Source: Runella sp. SP2
GTDB lineage: Bacteria > Bacteroidota > Bacteroidia > Cytophagales > Spirosomataceae
Reading direction: 5' to 3'
DNA: 64,000 nucleotides
Assembly: GCF_003711225.1 (NCBI RefSeq)
Contig: NZ_CP031030.1
Coordinates: forward strand, 434,001 to 498,000
Position 1 is the first letter of the stretch; the number at the start of each line of letters is the position of its first letter. Below are positions 16,948 to 25,143 of the stretch, one piece after another. The notes below the pieces were generated by a model, which did not search any database, was not told the DNA's origin, and saw only the letters and a list, made by a program, of their open reading frames with translations. The position numbers and the translations under genes are program-made.

Positions 16948-17310
16948 ATGGGAAACCATCGAAACGGAACACCGACAAGACAAAGAAATCAAACTCCAAA
17001 AATTCAGATCAGTACGGCTGCCACTGGCGGAAATTCTTTCCGAAATTTAGAGAATGATACAATTTCGATCAGGCTTGAGAAAGTGGATTCAAATGCAGTT
17101 AAACAAGCAAAAATCAAAGATGTTGTGACGCTGAGTTTGGAAGAAAACATTTTCGAAGTCTCACTACAACAGCAGAGAATTGGAACAATTCCTGTTGCCT
17201 TTAACTCAATTCTTTCTGCTCAAAGGATAAAGCAAGCACGCATTGAGTTGATTCGGTTGAGCCCTACTTTGGAAGTAATCATTAAAGTGTCACTAAACTC
17301 GATTAGATAA
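16948..17310 (+). CDS. Unrecognised 120-aa protein of the XRE/ImmA-controlled cassette
   Basis: 120 aa from ATG 16948. The first 25 residues are basic and polar (MGNHRNGTPTRQRNQTPKIQ); the rest looks like a small beta-rich domain (DTISIRLEKV, VVTLSLEENIFEVSL, QRIGTIPVAFNSIL). No signal peptide or membrane segment. No family recognised. It overlaps the next gene by 1 bp (TAATG) and lies downstream of the XRE operators, so the two genes form one regulated cassette. Confidence 0.6.
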   Translation: MGNHRNGTPTRQRNQTPKIQISTAATGGNSFRNLENDTISIRLEKVDSNAVKQAKIKDVVTLSLEENIFEVSLQQQRIGTIPVAFNSILSAQRIKQARIELIRLSPTLEVIIKVSLNSIR

Positions 17311-18491
17311 TGGGTAGTCCAATATTGAGACCCCAATCTAACGATTTCGGTGGGCTCTTTTATGATTGCGAGAGTAGTTGTCCTGCCTTTTCTGCTTGCG
17401 GAAGAAAAATTACCGCGCCTTGTGGATGTGCGTGGAAATTATCAAGTGGCATGCGACACGAATGTTCAAAGTGCTATATCATTTGCCGTGAGCGCAAGGA
17501 AATAGGCCCAGAAAATTCTCAATATACTTTTTCCGATTATTTGGCAGAAGGCAAATTCCTTGAACAAGTATCCATACAGCAGGAGAGAAAACTTCTATTT
17601 CCTCTATACGTGCCATATTTTACGTATTTTTATCAAGGGAAGAGCTTACCTATTCGGTGGGCTGCAGCGAGCATTGATACTTTATTTAAGAGACGAGTTA
17701 CACTCAAGGGTGTTTTGAGAACCCAGTTTGGTACAGAAGTGGATACCCGTCGTTACCTTCATGTTAATGGAGATTGCAATCTTTGGGTCATTCTTAATGG
17801 GAAAGATAGTCATTTGGAGAGTTTTTGGGGTATGGGTGAAGAAAATCGGTTACAAACCTTACAGCAGTTAAACGAGATTGGGTTCTCTTTAGGAACAGGG
17901 GCAACATTCTCTGTCTCTGATTTAACGCATATGAATACCCCCATGCCTCAATCGCACAATATTGCTATGTTAAAACGCCATCATCAAATTATTCATGAAC
18001 TACAGAAAACAGGTTTTTACTCAACCCCAAACCTATATTGGAATGATGAAGACAGGAATGAAATAGAACGCTGGGCGAATTGGCTAATCGCAAATCCGAA
18101 CATTCAATCCATTTCCCGAGATTTTACCTCTACAAAAAATCTCTCCACCGTCCTAATTAAAATGAACGAGTTAATACAGTTGTTAAAAATGGTGGGGAGA
18201 TCCTTCCATGTTGTTATCGTGGGAACAGGAGTAACTACAGCACCGAAAGTGATAGAATTACTGGCTCGAAACGGTCATACAGGTACTATAGTTACCGCAT
18301 CACCTATTTTTGATGGAGGAAAAAGCGCAATAAAATACGAGATTGAGCATGGAGCTATCGTTCGTGTTAAAGATTCCGACACAGCTCGTTCAGAGCTGAT
18401 TTTAAATAATATGAAAGTTTTTGAACAAATGCTTTCGGCTACCGTAATGCGGGCAAACAGCAACTATAAATTCTTGAAAAATCTTTATTAA
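17310..18491 (+). CDS. Cysteine-rich protein of unknown function (possible DUF4417-like barrel)
   Basis: 393 aa. The first 60 residues hold eight cysteines (C20, C24, C30, C38, C40, C52, C55, C59), a likely metal or Fe-S cluster site; the pattern is not the radical SAM CxxxCxxC. The middle (GTGATFSVSDLTHMNTPMPQ, then FYSTPNLYWND and ERWANWLIANP) resembles the layout of DUF4417-type proteins with a TIM-barrel-like repeat of strand and helix. This is recalled similarity, not a search result. A late segment (SFHVVIVGTGVTTAPKVIEL) looks like another strand-helix unit. It is the second gene of a cassette controlled by an XRE/ImmA pair. Defence or element control is plausible from the neighbourhood; the activity is unknown. 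Confidence 0.65.
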   Translation: MGSPILRPQSNDFGGLFYDCESSCPAFSACGRKITAPCGCAWKLSSGMRHECSKCYIICRERKEIGPENSQYTFSDYLAEGKFLEQVSIQQERKLLFPLYVPYFTYFYQGKSLPIRWAAASIDTLFKRRVTLKGVLRTQFGTEVDTRRYLHVNGDCNLWVILNGKDSHLESFWGMGEENRLQTLQQLNEIGFSLGTGATFSVSDLTHMNTPMPQSHNIAMLKRHHQIIHELQKTGFYSTPNLYWNDEDRNEIERWANWLIANPNIQSISRDFTSTKNLSTVLIKMNELIQLLKMVGRSFHVVIVGTGVTTAPKVIELLARNGHTGTIVTASPIFDGGKSAIKYEIEHGAIVRVKDSDTARSELILNNMKVFEQMLSATVMRANSNYKFLKNLY

Positions 18492-18531
18492 GAGAATAAC
18501 ATTTTAGATGTTCCTATTGGTATTTATTATT

Positions 18532-19026
18532 TTAATTTGAGTCGCTGTGACTGTTTTCATCGGTCATGTATCTAGAAAACCATTCTAGACTTCTCTGCAA
18601 AGTGAATTTGTTCTCATAAATGTCCCGATACTCCACTTTTAAATTAATTGAAGAAAGTTGTTTTCGAATAGATTCTATTTCGTCCAGTGAATGGCTTTCA
18701 ATATTTTTCTCGAACACTACCAAATAGGCATTCGGCAAGATGATCTTTTTCGCCGTATTACTGAGCAAGATGTGCCAATAAGATTTAGGGTCTAAATTCA
18801 AACAATCGCTAATGGCAGAATAGGAATGCCCCTGCTTGATAAATGTAAGCGTATCAATGAGCATGGGACCCAATCCGTTATTTTGGACATGAATATAAAG
18901 ACGCTTTTTTTGATCTCCCAAATTAACCTGACCCAAAGGCTTGAGTGACTTTTCATTATGAATCCGTTGCAGATACAATTGATAAAACGTAGCCAGTAAT
19001 GCCAACACGGAAATGATAATCGCCAA
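18532..19026 (-). CDS. Single-span membrane protein, copy A
   Basis: 164 aa from a TTG start at 19026 (LAIIISVLALLATFYQLYLQ gives one N-terminal membrane span), then a soluble domain of about 140 residues. It is nearly the same as the gene at 20860-21345, in the same orientation: both share KSLKPLGQV, LGDQKKRLYIH, NNGLGPM and SAISDCLNLDPKSYWHILLS. The TTG start is chosen because it is conserved between the two copies. No family recognised. It lies downstream of the AbiE pair. Confidence 0.6.
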   Translation of the reverse strand: MAIIISVLALLATFYQLYLQRIHNEKSLKPLGQVNLGDQKKRLYIHVQNNGLGPMLIDTLTFIKQGHSYSAISDCLNLDPKSYWHILLSNTAKKIILPNAYLVVFEKNIESHSLDEIESIRKQLSSINLKVEYRDIYENKFTLQRSLEWFSRYMTDENSHSDSN

Positions 19027-19146
19027 GAAACACCTACCCGTTTTCAAGAAAAAATAGCTCTGACGATCTCAGAAATTTCCCCGCATCTTAATCATTACTT
19101 TGTTAACAGCGGGTAAATCTGGCAGAGAAAACGAGGAAATTAATGC

Positions 19147-20103
19147 TTATAGTTGTTCAACAGAAGCCAGAATTTTATCCAACAGACTGTCAAAATCGGG
19201 TTGCCCCTTGTAATACAACGAAGCTGTTTCCTTATATCTCTTTCGGAATTGCGCTCTTAACGCAGGGTCGCTCAACAAAAACGCTTCATTTTCTCTGATT
19301 GAAATTTCTTTGTCTTTGGCAGGAAATCGCTCGTTTTTGTGGGCGTGGTAGGCAGGTGTTCCGATAAATTCCTGCACGTCGGGGTGGTTTAACAATCGGG
19401 CAACATCATAATATTGCCTCATTAAATTCGGACGTATCCCTGCCCCGTTTTGCATCTGACGAAACTTCGTCGCAATCGTTTGAAGCTTTTCGACAAAGGT
19501 ATAGCCGAGGTGATAGCAAGGAATATCAACGGCACGGTTATCCACGACTTCAATCGCCGAATTGCCTTTGATCCTTTCATAGGCCCAAGAACTTATCAGA
19601 CGTTTTTGATTTGGGGTCACCGTATCAAAACCCGCTTCCAGTAAAATCCCCTCTTTTACTCCACTCACAGCATCGGTTTGACTTTGATAGTACAATCGTA
19701 TGCCGCCACTGCGATAATAATCCGTATCGTCAAAGGCATAATCCCGCTCGATGGAAACGATCCCCTCAATCTGAATCGTTTCAGCTAACCAATCATAAAA
19801 TTTCTTTCGCGCTTGGGCGGTCTTCGGGTTCGTGTTTTTGGGATTCTCGTTGATGTTGAATTCCTTCGGAGGGGTGATATGAATGTCGATATCCTCCGAG
19901 AAACGGTCAATGATGCCATAGCCTTTTGATAACGACGTACCGCCTTTCAACTCAAAATCAAATCCCTGTTTTTTCAGCCCGTTTAAAACGTGCATGATCC
20001 AATAATCTTTTTCAATCAGGCCCGCCAAGATTTGGGTTTCCTCTTCCAAAATCCGTAAAAGTCCTGAAAAACTGTTGTGTTGATGCAGATAGGGAAGCGA
20101 CAT
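19147..20103 (-). CDS. abiEii: AbiEii-type nucleotidyltransferase toxin
   Basis: 318 aa. The nucleotidyltransferase motif GGTSLSKG (54-61) is followed by FSEDIDIHI (D71, D73), the mark of the AbiEii/AbiGii (MenA-like) toxins. Known members transfer nucleotides to tRNA acceptor ends and stop growth, giving abortive phage infection. The gene starts 5 bp after the AbiEi stop without an SD, so it depends on antitoxin translation. Intact by length. Confidence 0.88.
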   Translation of the reverse strand: MSLPYLHQHNSFSGLLRILEEETQILAGLIEKDYWIMHVLNGLKKQGFDFELKGGTSLSKGYGIIDRFSEDIDIHITPPKEFNINENPKNTNPKTAQARKKFYDWLAETIQIEGIVSIERDYAFDDTDYYRSGGIRLYYQSQTDAVSGVKEGILLEAGFDTVTPNQKRLISSWAYERIKGNSAIEVVDNRAVDIPCYHLGYTFVEKLQTIATKFRQMQNGAGIRPNLMRQYYDVARLLNHPDVQEFIGTPAYHAHKNERFPAKDKEISIRENEAFLLSDPALRAQFRKRYKETASLYYKGQPDFDSLLDKILASVEQL

Positions 20104-20108
20104 AGGGG

Positions 20109-20690
20109 TTATATTTCCATTTGCTGTATAAAGGGAGCCAGTAACTTTTGGGTTTTCACGTTGCCGTATTCCGCGATGGCCTTCCGTAGTTTTTCTTCAT
20201 CCATGGTCATGGCTTTGGAAAAGACGTGTTTAAGAACGGCTTTTTGATCTTCGGCCAGCGTATCCAGATTGTTGACCAGATCTACCAGTAAAAATTCTTC
20301 GGTTACTTTTTTGGGAAAGTGAGGTTTGATGCGAAAATCAAAGTTGCGATTGCCCAATTTAAACTGCCCGTGGCGTTTATGATTATAGACGGTGCGTTGG
20401 TTATAGAGCTGCGTCGTACCAACTCCTAAACTGTTATAGGCGTTGGGGGACGTGACCAAAAAACGATCATCTTTCAGAAAGCTGCGGATTAGGATTTCTT
20501 CGTTGGGCGGCAGTTGCCCAAAAACGGTTTGCTCCGGAGCATAGTATAATCCTTGGGAGAGTTTTTGCAGCGTTCCCTCTTCCAATAGTATATCTAAATG
20601 GCGGTCAACGGACTTAGACCATCGGGTCAAATCACTTCGGCGGTACACCTTGCCCGTCTCCAAATGTTGTTTTAATTCATCCAGTTTCAT
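20109..20690 (-). CDS. abiEi: AbiEi-type antitoxin (DUF6088-like)
   Basis: 193 aa. An N-terminal winged helix (VYRRSDLTRWSKSVDRHLDI, then LLEEGTLQKLSQGLYYAPE) is followed by the AbiEi antitoxin domain (PNEEILIRSFLKDDRFLVTS). It is the upstream partner of the AbiEii toxin, and AbiEi proteins bind their own promoter to repress the pair. GGAGGGG lies 7 bp before the ATG. About 80 bp of A/T-rich DNA upstream should hold the promoter. Confidence 0.85.
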   Translation of the reverse strand: MKLDELKQHLETGKVYRRSDLTRWSKSVDRHLDILLEEGTLQKLSQGLYYAPEQTVFGQLPPNEEILIRSFLKDDRFLVTSPNAYNSLGVGTTQLYNQRTVYNHKRHGQFKLGNRNFDFRIKPHFPKKVTEEFLLVDLVNNLDTLAEDQKAVLKHVFSKAMTMDEEKLRKAIAEYGNVKTQKLLAPFIQQMEI

Positions 20691-20859
20691 CTTGTTCCCC
20701 TCCGTAGATTGATACTATCACTCTTTATTGGTAAATGCAAGAATTTTCATTTAAAATTCATGCAAATTTACGATGATAATCTTTACTTATCAATGCCTTA
20801 AATTACAAAAATACACCAGAAAGGTAGTGAAGAATTCTTCTTTACCATTGGAATGGGGC

Positions 20860-21345
20860 TTAGTGCTGATTTTCTCTGTCGGTCTTGTGTCTAGTGAACC
20901 ATTCCAAGTTTCGCTCCAAGGTAAAGGTATTATCGTAGATGTCCCGATAATCCACTTTCAAAATAATCAAAGAGAGTTGTTTTCGGATTGGTTCGATTTC
21001 TTCCTGTGAGTAATTTTCGATGTTTTTCTCAAACACGACCAAATAGGTATTCGGCAAGATGACCTTTTTCACTGTGTCACTGAGCAATATGTGCCAGTAG
21101 GATTTAGGGTCTAAATTTAAACAATCACTGATGGCACTATAGTGATGTCCCTGTTTGGTAAAGGTGAGCTTATCAATCATCATCGGGCCTAATCCATTAT
21201 TTTGGATATGGATATAAAGACGCTTTTTTTGGTCTCCCAAATCAACCTGACCCAAAGGCTTGAGTGATTTGGCGTTGTGGACACGTTGCACATACGCTTG
21301 ATACAACGTGAGTAGCAGGGCTAACACGGAAATGACAATGGCCAA
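20860..21345 (-). CDS. Single-span membrane protein, copy B
   Basis: 161 aa from TTG 21345, with GTGAGGT a few bases upstream. One N-terminal membrane span (AIVISVLALLLTLYQAYVQ), then a soluble domain. About four in five residues match copy A at 18532-19026 by eye, including the whole SAISDCLNLDPKSYWHILLS block, so these are recent duplicates. The copies bracket the AbiE pair. It follows the radical SAM gene on the same strand but is separated from it by a strong terminator. Function unknown. Confidence 0.6.
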   Translation of the reverse strand: MAIVISVLALLLTLYQAYVQRVHNAKSLKPLGQVDLGDQKKRLYIHIQNNGLGPMMIDKLTFTKQGHHYSAISDCLNLDPKSYWHILLSDTVKKVILPNTYLVVFEKNIENYSQEEIEPIRKQLSLIILKVDYRDIYDNTFTLERNLEWFTRHKTDRENQH

Positions 21346-21368
21346 AGATTACCTCACCTACCAAAAGA

Positions 21369-21401
21369 AAAGTGCTTTCTGAACGATTCAGGAAGCACTT
21401 T
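21369..21401 (-). terminator. Rho-independent terminator after the radical SAM gene
   Basis: Stem AAAGTGCTT-T-CTGAA against TTCAG-G-AAGCACTTT with a 3-nt loop and one wobble pair, followed on the minus strand by TCTTTT. It lies 6 bp downstream of the radical SAM stop. Confidence 0.8.
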
Positions 21402-21406
21402 CAGGC

Positions 21407-22807
21407 TTATATCATTTCGTAATCCCGTAGCAATTTCAAGCGTTCTCTGGCCTGAAGCTGATAGATTTGGGGAATAAAAGTATGGTAGAGACTGCATTGA
21501 GGGTCTTTGCCATTGACTCGGTAGATGGGGCAGCCACTGGTGCAAACAGACTTGTATTTGCATAAGGAGCAATCTTTCGATTTTTGATCTTCGTAATGAC
21601 TGCCTCGCTCAATCATGTCCACCAGATCCAACTCCTCATCGAAGATGGAAAAGGCGGGTTGTGACTTATCACCTGCATGAACGTGGCAATAATTTAAGGT
21701 GCCATCCACATAAATCGCTCCGCCCGAAAATCCCGATGCACAGGTTTGGAAGCCCAACGCATTGAGTTTGAGGTCGCAAAATTGATGCCGACGCGAAAAT
21801 TGCCATCCCGTTTGAATGGCTTCCCGCATGATCATATATGACTCCGACAGGTATTTTTCCAGTCGCTCCGCGTCAATGTCTTCTCCTTTAACGATGGAAT
21901 AGCGAAACGGTACATCCAATGCAATCAGATAGCGCGTCAAATCGGGTAACCCTTCCAATTTGTGGTTAGTTACCACCGTATTGACTGATACGGACAAACC
22001 ATGAGCCAATAATCGCCTAAGGTTTTCATCAACGATTTTGAAAGAACCAATACCATTCCGAAACGTCCGAGTGGCATCATGAGTGGATTCCAAACCGTCC
22101 AGGGAAATTCCATAGCTGATGCCCTGCTCCTTAGAAAAAGTGATAATTTCATCCGTCAGGATGGTCAAATTGGTAATAAAAGCGATGTCCAGTTGGCAAC
22201 CTAACGCTTTTAACACTTCCTTGGCTTGAGGGATTAAGCTTTTCCAAGACTTGAACTGCGTCAATGGCTCTCCTCCTGCCAACCGAAATTTGACGTGGCG
22301 AATCTTTCTTTGTTGGACGGTTTGTACCAGCTTGTTAAGCAGTTGCTGTTTTACCTTTTCCGACATTCCTCCTGTGGTGTTTAGCGTCGAGATATAGCAA
22401 TAACTACAGGAGAGATTGCAGCGATTAGTGGTGTGAATCCAAAAGTTGAGTGAAATGGGGGTAGCAGGACGCTCGGGCTGACTGAAATCCGTATCAAATC
22501 GAACAATCTCAGTAGCCGACAACATTTGCAGGAATGCTTCGAGTGTATCGGAGGGAATACCCAACCGAAGGGCTAACGTTTTGGTATCAGTCTGATCGTC
22601 AACGGCAGACAAGACGTTATATTGGCTTCTATTCAGAATCCGTAGAGAATTCGGATAGGCACAATTAACGACGTAGAAATGCTCCTCGTCAAGCGGACGT
22701 AAGAGCAGTTGAGGGGAGTTGATGGGAATCACGGTCGTTTCGATTTGAGGGGTCAGTATATCCAGTGCAATCGCAATCAGTGGCCGGCGAGGAATAAACG
22801 TATTCAT
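21407..22807 (-). CDS. Radical SAM/SPASM peptide maturase with RRE-like N-domain
   Basis: 466 aa. Residues about 35-110 (LLLRPLDEEHFYVV to LSATEIVRF) look like a PqqD-type RRE that holds a leader peptide. The radical SAM cluster is C130-x3-C134-x2-C137 (NRCNLSCSYCYIS). A C-terminal SPASM region carries the cysteines of two auxiliary clusters (CASGFSGG, LNYCHVH, DCSLCKYKSVCTSGCP, PQCSLYH). This layout is that of RiPP maturases that crosslink or epimerise a short precursor peptide, rather than sulfatase maturases. No classical precursor gene is clear, but a 62-aa ORF overlaps its 5' end in another frame. A terminator follows. Substrate unknown. Confidence 0.82.
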   Translation of the reverse strand: MNTFIPRRPLIAIALDILTPQIETTVIPINSPQLLLRPLDEEHFYVVNCAYPNSLRILNRSQYNVLSAVDDQTDTKTLALRLGIPSDTLEAFLQMLSATEIVRFDTDFSQPERPATPISLNFWIHTTNRCNLSCSYCYISTLNTTGGMSEKVKQQLLNKLVQTVQQRKIRHVKFRLAGGEPLTQFKSWKSLIPQAKEVLKALGCQLDIAFITNLTILTDEIITFSKEQGISYGISLDGLESTHDATRTFRNGIGSFKIVDENLRRLLAHGLSVSVNTVVTNHKLEGLPDLTRYLIALDVPFRYSIVKGEDIDAERLEKYLSESYMIMREAIQTGWQFSRRHQFCDLKLNALGFQTCASGFSGGAIYVDGTLNYCHVHAGDKSQPAFSIFDEELDLVDMIERGSHYEDQKSKDCSLCKYKSVCTSGCPIYRVNGKDPQCSLYHTFIPQIYQLQARERLKLLRDYEMI

Positions 22808-22877
22808 CAGTGCCCATGCCTTGGGTCAAAACGGAAATATCATCGAAGAGAAGGTCATTTTCAGAGAAGGAAATCAT
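22689..22877 (-). CDS. Possible RiPP precursor ORF overlapping the maturase
   Basis: 62-aa ORF that starts 70 bp upstream of the maturase ATG and runs 119 bp into it in another frame. The N-terminus is leader-like and acidic (MISFSENDLLFDDISVLTQG) and the C-terminal half holds TDCDCTGYTDP. It is the only ORF directly upstream of the maturase on this strand. The overlapped part could merely be a shadow of the maturase, so this is a candidate only. Confidence 0.3.
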   Translation of the reverse strand: MISFSENDLLFDDISVLTQGMGTDEYVYSSPATDCDCTGYTDPSNRNDRDSHQLPSTALTSA

Positions 22878-22908
22878 GGTAAGTACACTTTAAGGTGAAC
22901 GGATTCAT

Positions 22909-23547
22909 TTATTTTAAACGGTTCATTAGGATATAAACAGTACTGGGGTGCCAGCGGCCGTCCCCGCGAAAAGTCGGAATACCGCGTTTGTTGAGTTCCT
23001 GAGAAACGGAACGCACGGAGGTAATTCCCTTATTTTTAAGCCGTTTCAGCAGTGGGGATAGTTTCTGAGCAAATTCTTCCGCTGCTTTTTTATTGGCGAT
23101 GGCAAGCATTGTTCCATTTTTTCCCAGGATCACCCCTCGTCTTTTGGCCGCACTCAGCGCATCTTTTGTGTTTTCGCTGATGCGCTGCCGTTGGTCTTCG
23201 GCCACTGCTGCCAGAATATGAATGGTAAATCGGTTGGCGTGTGGATTATCGGTTACAACAATTTCTACGTTCGATTTAACGATTCCTGCAATTTGCTCTA
23301 CGTCCCGACCCAGTCGATCAAGCCTTGCTACCACCAGAATTGCATTCATCTCCCTGCACAGTTCAAGTGCCTGTAACAGGCCAGCCCTGCATTTACGGGT
23401 TGATTTTACTTCCATGACTTCACGGATGAGCTCATATTCACTAAGCTTACAGTAGTTTTTCACGGCGATTTGTTGTGCTTCCAGCCCCAGACCACTTTTC
23501 CCCTGTCGGTGCGTTGAAACCCGATAATACGCAACTGCCTGTTTCAT
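22909..23547 (-). CDS. Serine recombinase (resolvase/invertase family)
   Basis: 212 aa. Catalytic serine in AYYRVSTHRQGKSGLGLEAQ (S11), then VVARLDRLGRDVEQI with the conserved arginines, a long E helix (AEDQRQRISENTKDAL) and a C-terminal DNA-binding part ending in WHPSTVYILMNRL. Such enzymes resolve or invert DNA between short res sites, typically in transposons, plasmids and islands. No partner site was recognised. It may have mediated local rearrangement here. Confidence 0.88.
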   Translation of the reverse strand: MKQAVAYYRVSTHRQGKSGLGLEAQQIAVKNYCKLSEYELIREVMEVKSTRKCRAGLLQALELCREMNAILVVARLDRLGRDVEQIAGIVKSNVEIVVTDNPHANRFTIHILAAVAEDQRQRISENTKDALSAAKRRGVILGKNGTMLAIANKKAAEEFAQKLSPLLKRLKNKGITSVRSVSQELNKRGIPTFRGDGRWHPSTVYILMNRLK

Positions 23548-23769
23548 AATCCATTACATCCGATTTTGTCCGCAGGTTAACCATCGTTTATATTTGAACA
23601 GATTTGTTTTAAAATCCAGTTAGTCGTTCTGAGAAGAGATTAAAATACAGGGCTTTGCGAAAAAGGAGGAAGCTAAAAAAGAAAATATTTGTCTATGGGT
23701 AAACGATGGTTTACTCCTAAACAAATTTTACAGCAAGAATATTTTTGACGTACTTTATCGACCCAGATT

Positions 23770-24081
23770 TTATTCAAAAAGCTTTCCTTGAGGAATCGGT
23801 TTACCATGAATCCAAAAATCAACTAGGTCTTTTTCTCGGTCGTATAGCCTGCTTAATCGGCGAGGCATACCGTAATAGGTATCATTGATATTGTAAGTTG
23901 ACCATTTGGAGCTTGGCTGCCATTGGTCTTTTTCATTCCATTGATATTCAGTACAAAGACGTTTTTGACCTTCCACCAATTCACCATATATCACATACTC
24001 TTTTATCACCAATCGCCACAGCGTTTTTCCGATTTTCATTGGGGAGCTCATGTAGTGAATTTTAGGATAGGCTGTATTCAT
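23770..24081 (-). CDS. Hypothetical protein of the mobile region
   Basis: 103 aa from ATG 24081, with AAGGA 8 bp upstream; the frame is open further but that start is clearly better. The protein is polar and aromatic-rich (TLWRLVIKEYVIYGELVEG, YQWNEKDQWQPSSKW) and ends in WIHGKPIPQGKLFE. No membrane span, no family recognised. Confidence 0.5.
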   Translation of the reverse strand: MNTAYPKIHYMSSPMKIGKTLWRLVIKEYVIYGELVEGQKRLCTEYQWNEKDQWQPSSKWSTYNINDTYYGMPRRLSRLYDREKDLVDFWIHGKPIPQGKLFE

Positions 24082-24375
24082 TACGTTTTCCTTTTGGCTA
24101 TGGGTTGCACCTATGCAACTCTGGCTCCCGCCGAGGGTGGGGGTAGCAAACGCAAGGGCGGCCAAGACTGAGGGGAATCACCCAACCTGCACAAAACACC
24201 GTGAAGGAAGGTAGGGGACACGGTCAGGGCCGTTTATCGAAGGCCCTTGTGGCGCGAGGGGAAAGCCCCCTTAGACGAGTTTATTTCTCATTAATCAAAC
24301 ACCACTGGTCCCTTCTGTTTTGCAGAGCTGGTTTATGCTGAAAGTCGATCTTTTTTTGATAAAGGTAATTACCTC
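24082..24375. other. Non-coding gap upstream of the DUF2958 gene
   Basis: About 290 bp without a supported gene. Contains GC-rich blocks (about 24120-24270) and a perfect 12-bp palindrome, AGGTAATTACCT (24363-24374), one base before the DUF2958 ATG, where a regulator would block the ribosome or the polymerase. Confidence 0.45.
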
Positions 24376-24801
24376 ATGTCCCGACTTATCCCCTCTGAAC
24401 TCCGCGAAAGAATGATTGAAAATGCACGGGACGTGCTCAAAGGACGAGCAGAAGACCATCCACCCGTTGTTAAATTATTTTCTATAGCTGGCAGTGCTAC
24501 TTGGCTTTTAAGCGAATTAAATCCTTTTGAGCCTACTATTGCCTTTGGTTTGTGTGATTTGGGAATGGGCTTTCCTGAATTAGGTTACGTGTCGTTGGAA
24601 GAGCTTGAAGTTATTCAGCACCCTTCTCTTCCCATCCCACTGATTGTACGAGACGAGCATTTTGACGCAGAATACCTAATGAGTGTGTATGCAGAAGCGG
24701 CACGTCAACACCAGGCTATCACTGAGAATCCAGTGCATTTGCAGCGAGCACATCAAAAATTGGTCGGTCAGCAGGGAAAATCCATACCTACACTTCCGTA
24801 A
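24376..24801 (+). CDS. DUF2958 protein
   Basis: 141 aa. The DUF2958 core is clear: VVKLFSIAGSATWLLSELNP, then IAFGLCDLGMGFPELGYVSL and HFDAEYLMSVYAEAA. These small proteins are carried by plasmids and integrative elements and have no established function. The family name rests on recalled sequence pattern. It is the only plus-strand gene in this part and marks mobile DNA well to the right of the integrase. Confidence 0.78.
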   Translation: MSRLIPSELRERMIENARDVLKGRAEDHPPVVKLFSIAGSATWLLSELNPFEPTIAFGLCDLGMGFPELGYVSLEELEVIQHPSLPIPLIVRDEHFDAEYLMSVYAEAARQHQAITENPVHLQRAHQKLVGQQGKSIPTLP

Positions 24802-25033
24802 TTCAGGATAGGAAAAGCCTTACTCAGGCTATTTTTTAGATTATTTACAACCTCTTTAAGGCCCTCATAAACTGAAATGTCATCTGTAGAATCTCTGTAT
24901 TCAAAATCATCAAATATGTCATTTTGAATTTGATATATATTCAATAATGTTTCTCTATCTTGGGTGAATTTAGCCAAAATATCAATCGTTTGTGATTCTA
25001 AAATTTTATTTCATTTGCTTTAATTAGCTTCAT
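24768..25033 (-). pseudogene. Small immunity-like gene with a one-base frameshift
   Basis: An ATG at 25033 opens MKLIKANEIKF and then stops within an A4T4 run. One extra base in that run would join it to the long downstream frame (ESQTIDILAKFTQDRETLLN and on to GSVGMDFPC), giving an acidic protein of about 88 aa with no other start codon available. It lies 110 bp beyond the immunity gene of the RHS toxin on the same strand and is A/T-rich like it, so it may be an old or second immunity gene. The 3' end overlaps the DUF2958 gene by 34 bp. Confidence 0.45.
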
Positions 25034-25143
25034 TAAATTATCAGTCCCTATATTTAATTACTATAGTGGCTAACATTTTAATTTCGTAAGATGCTTCACT
25101 TGTTTTATAAAAATCATTTTAAAAATAATGAAATAAGATGCAA

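Noticed and set aside
17329-17490. Radical SAM assignment for the cysteine-rich 393-aa protein
   Set aside because: No CxxxCxxC motif is present among its eight N-terminal cysteines.
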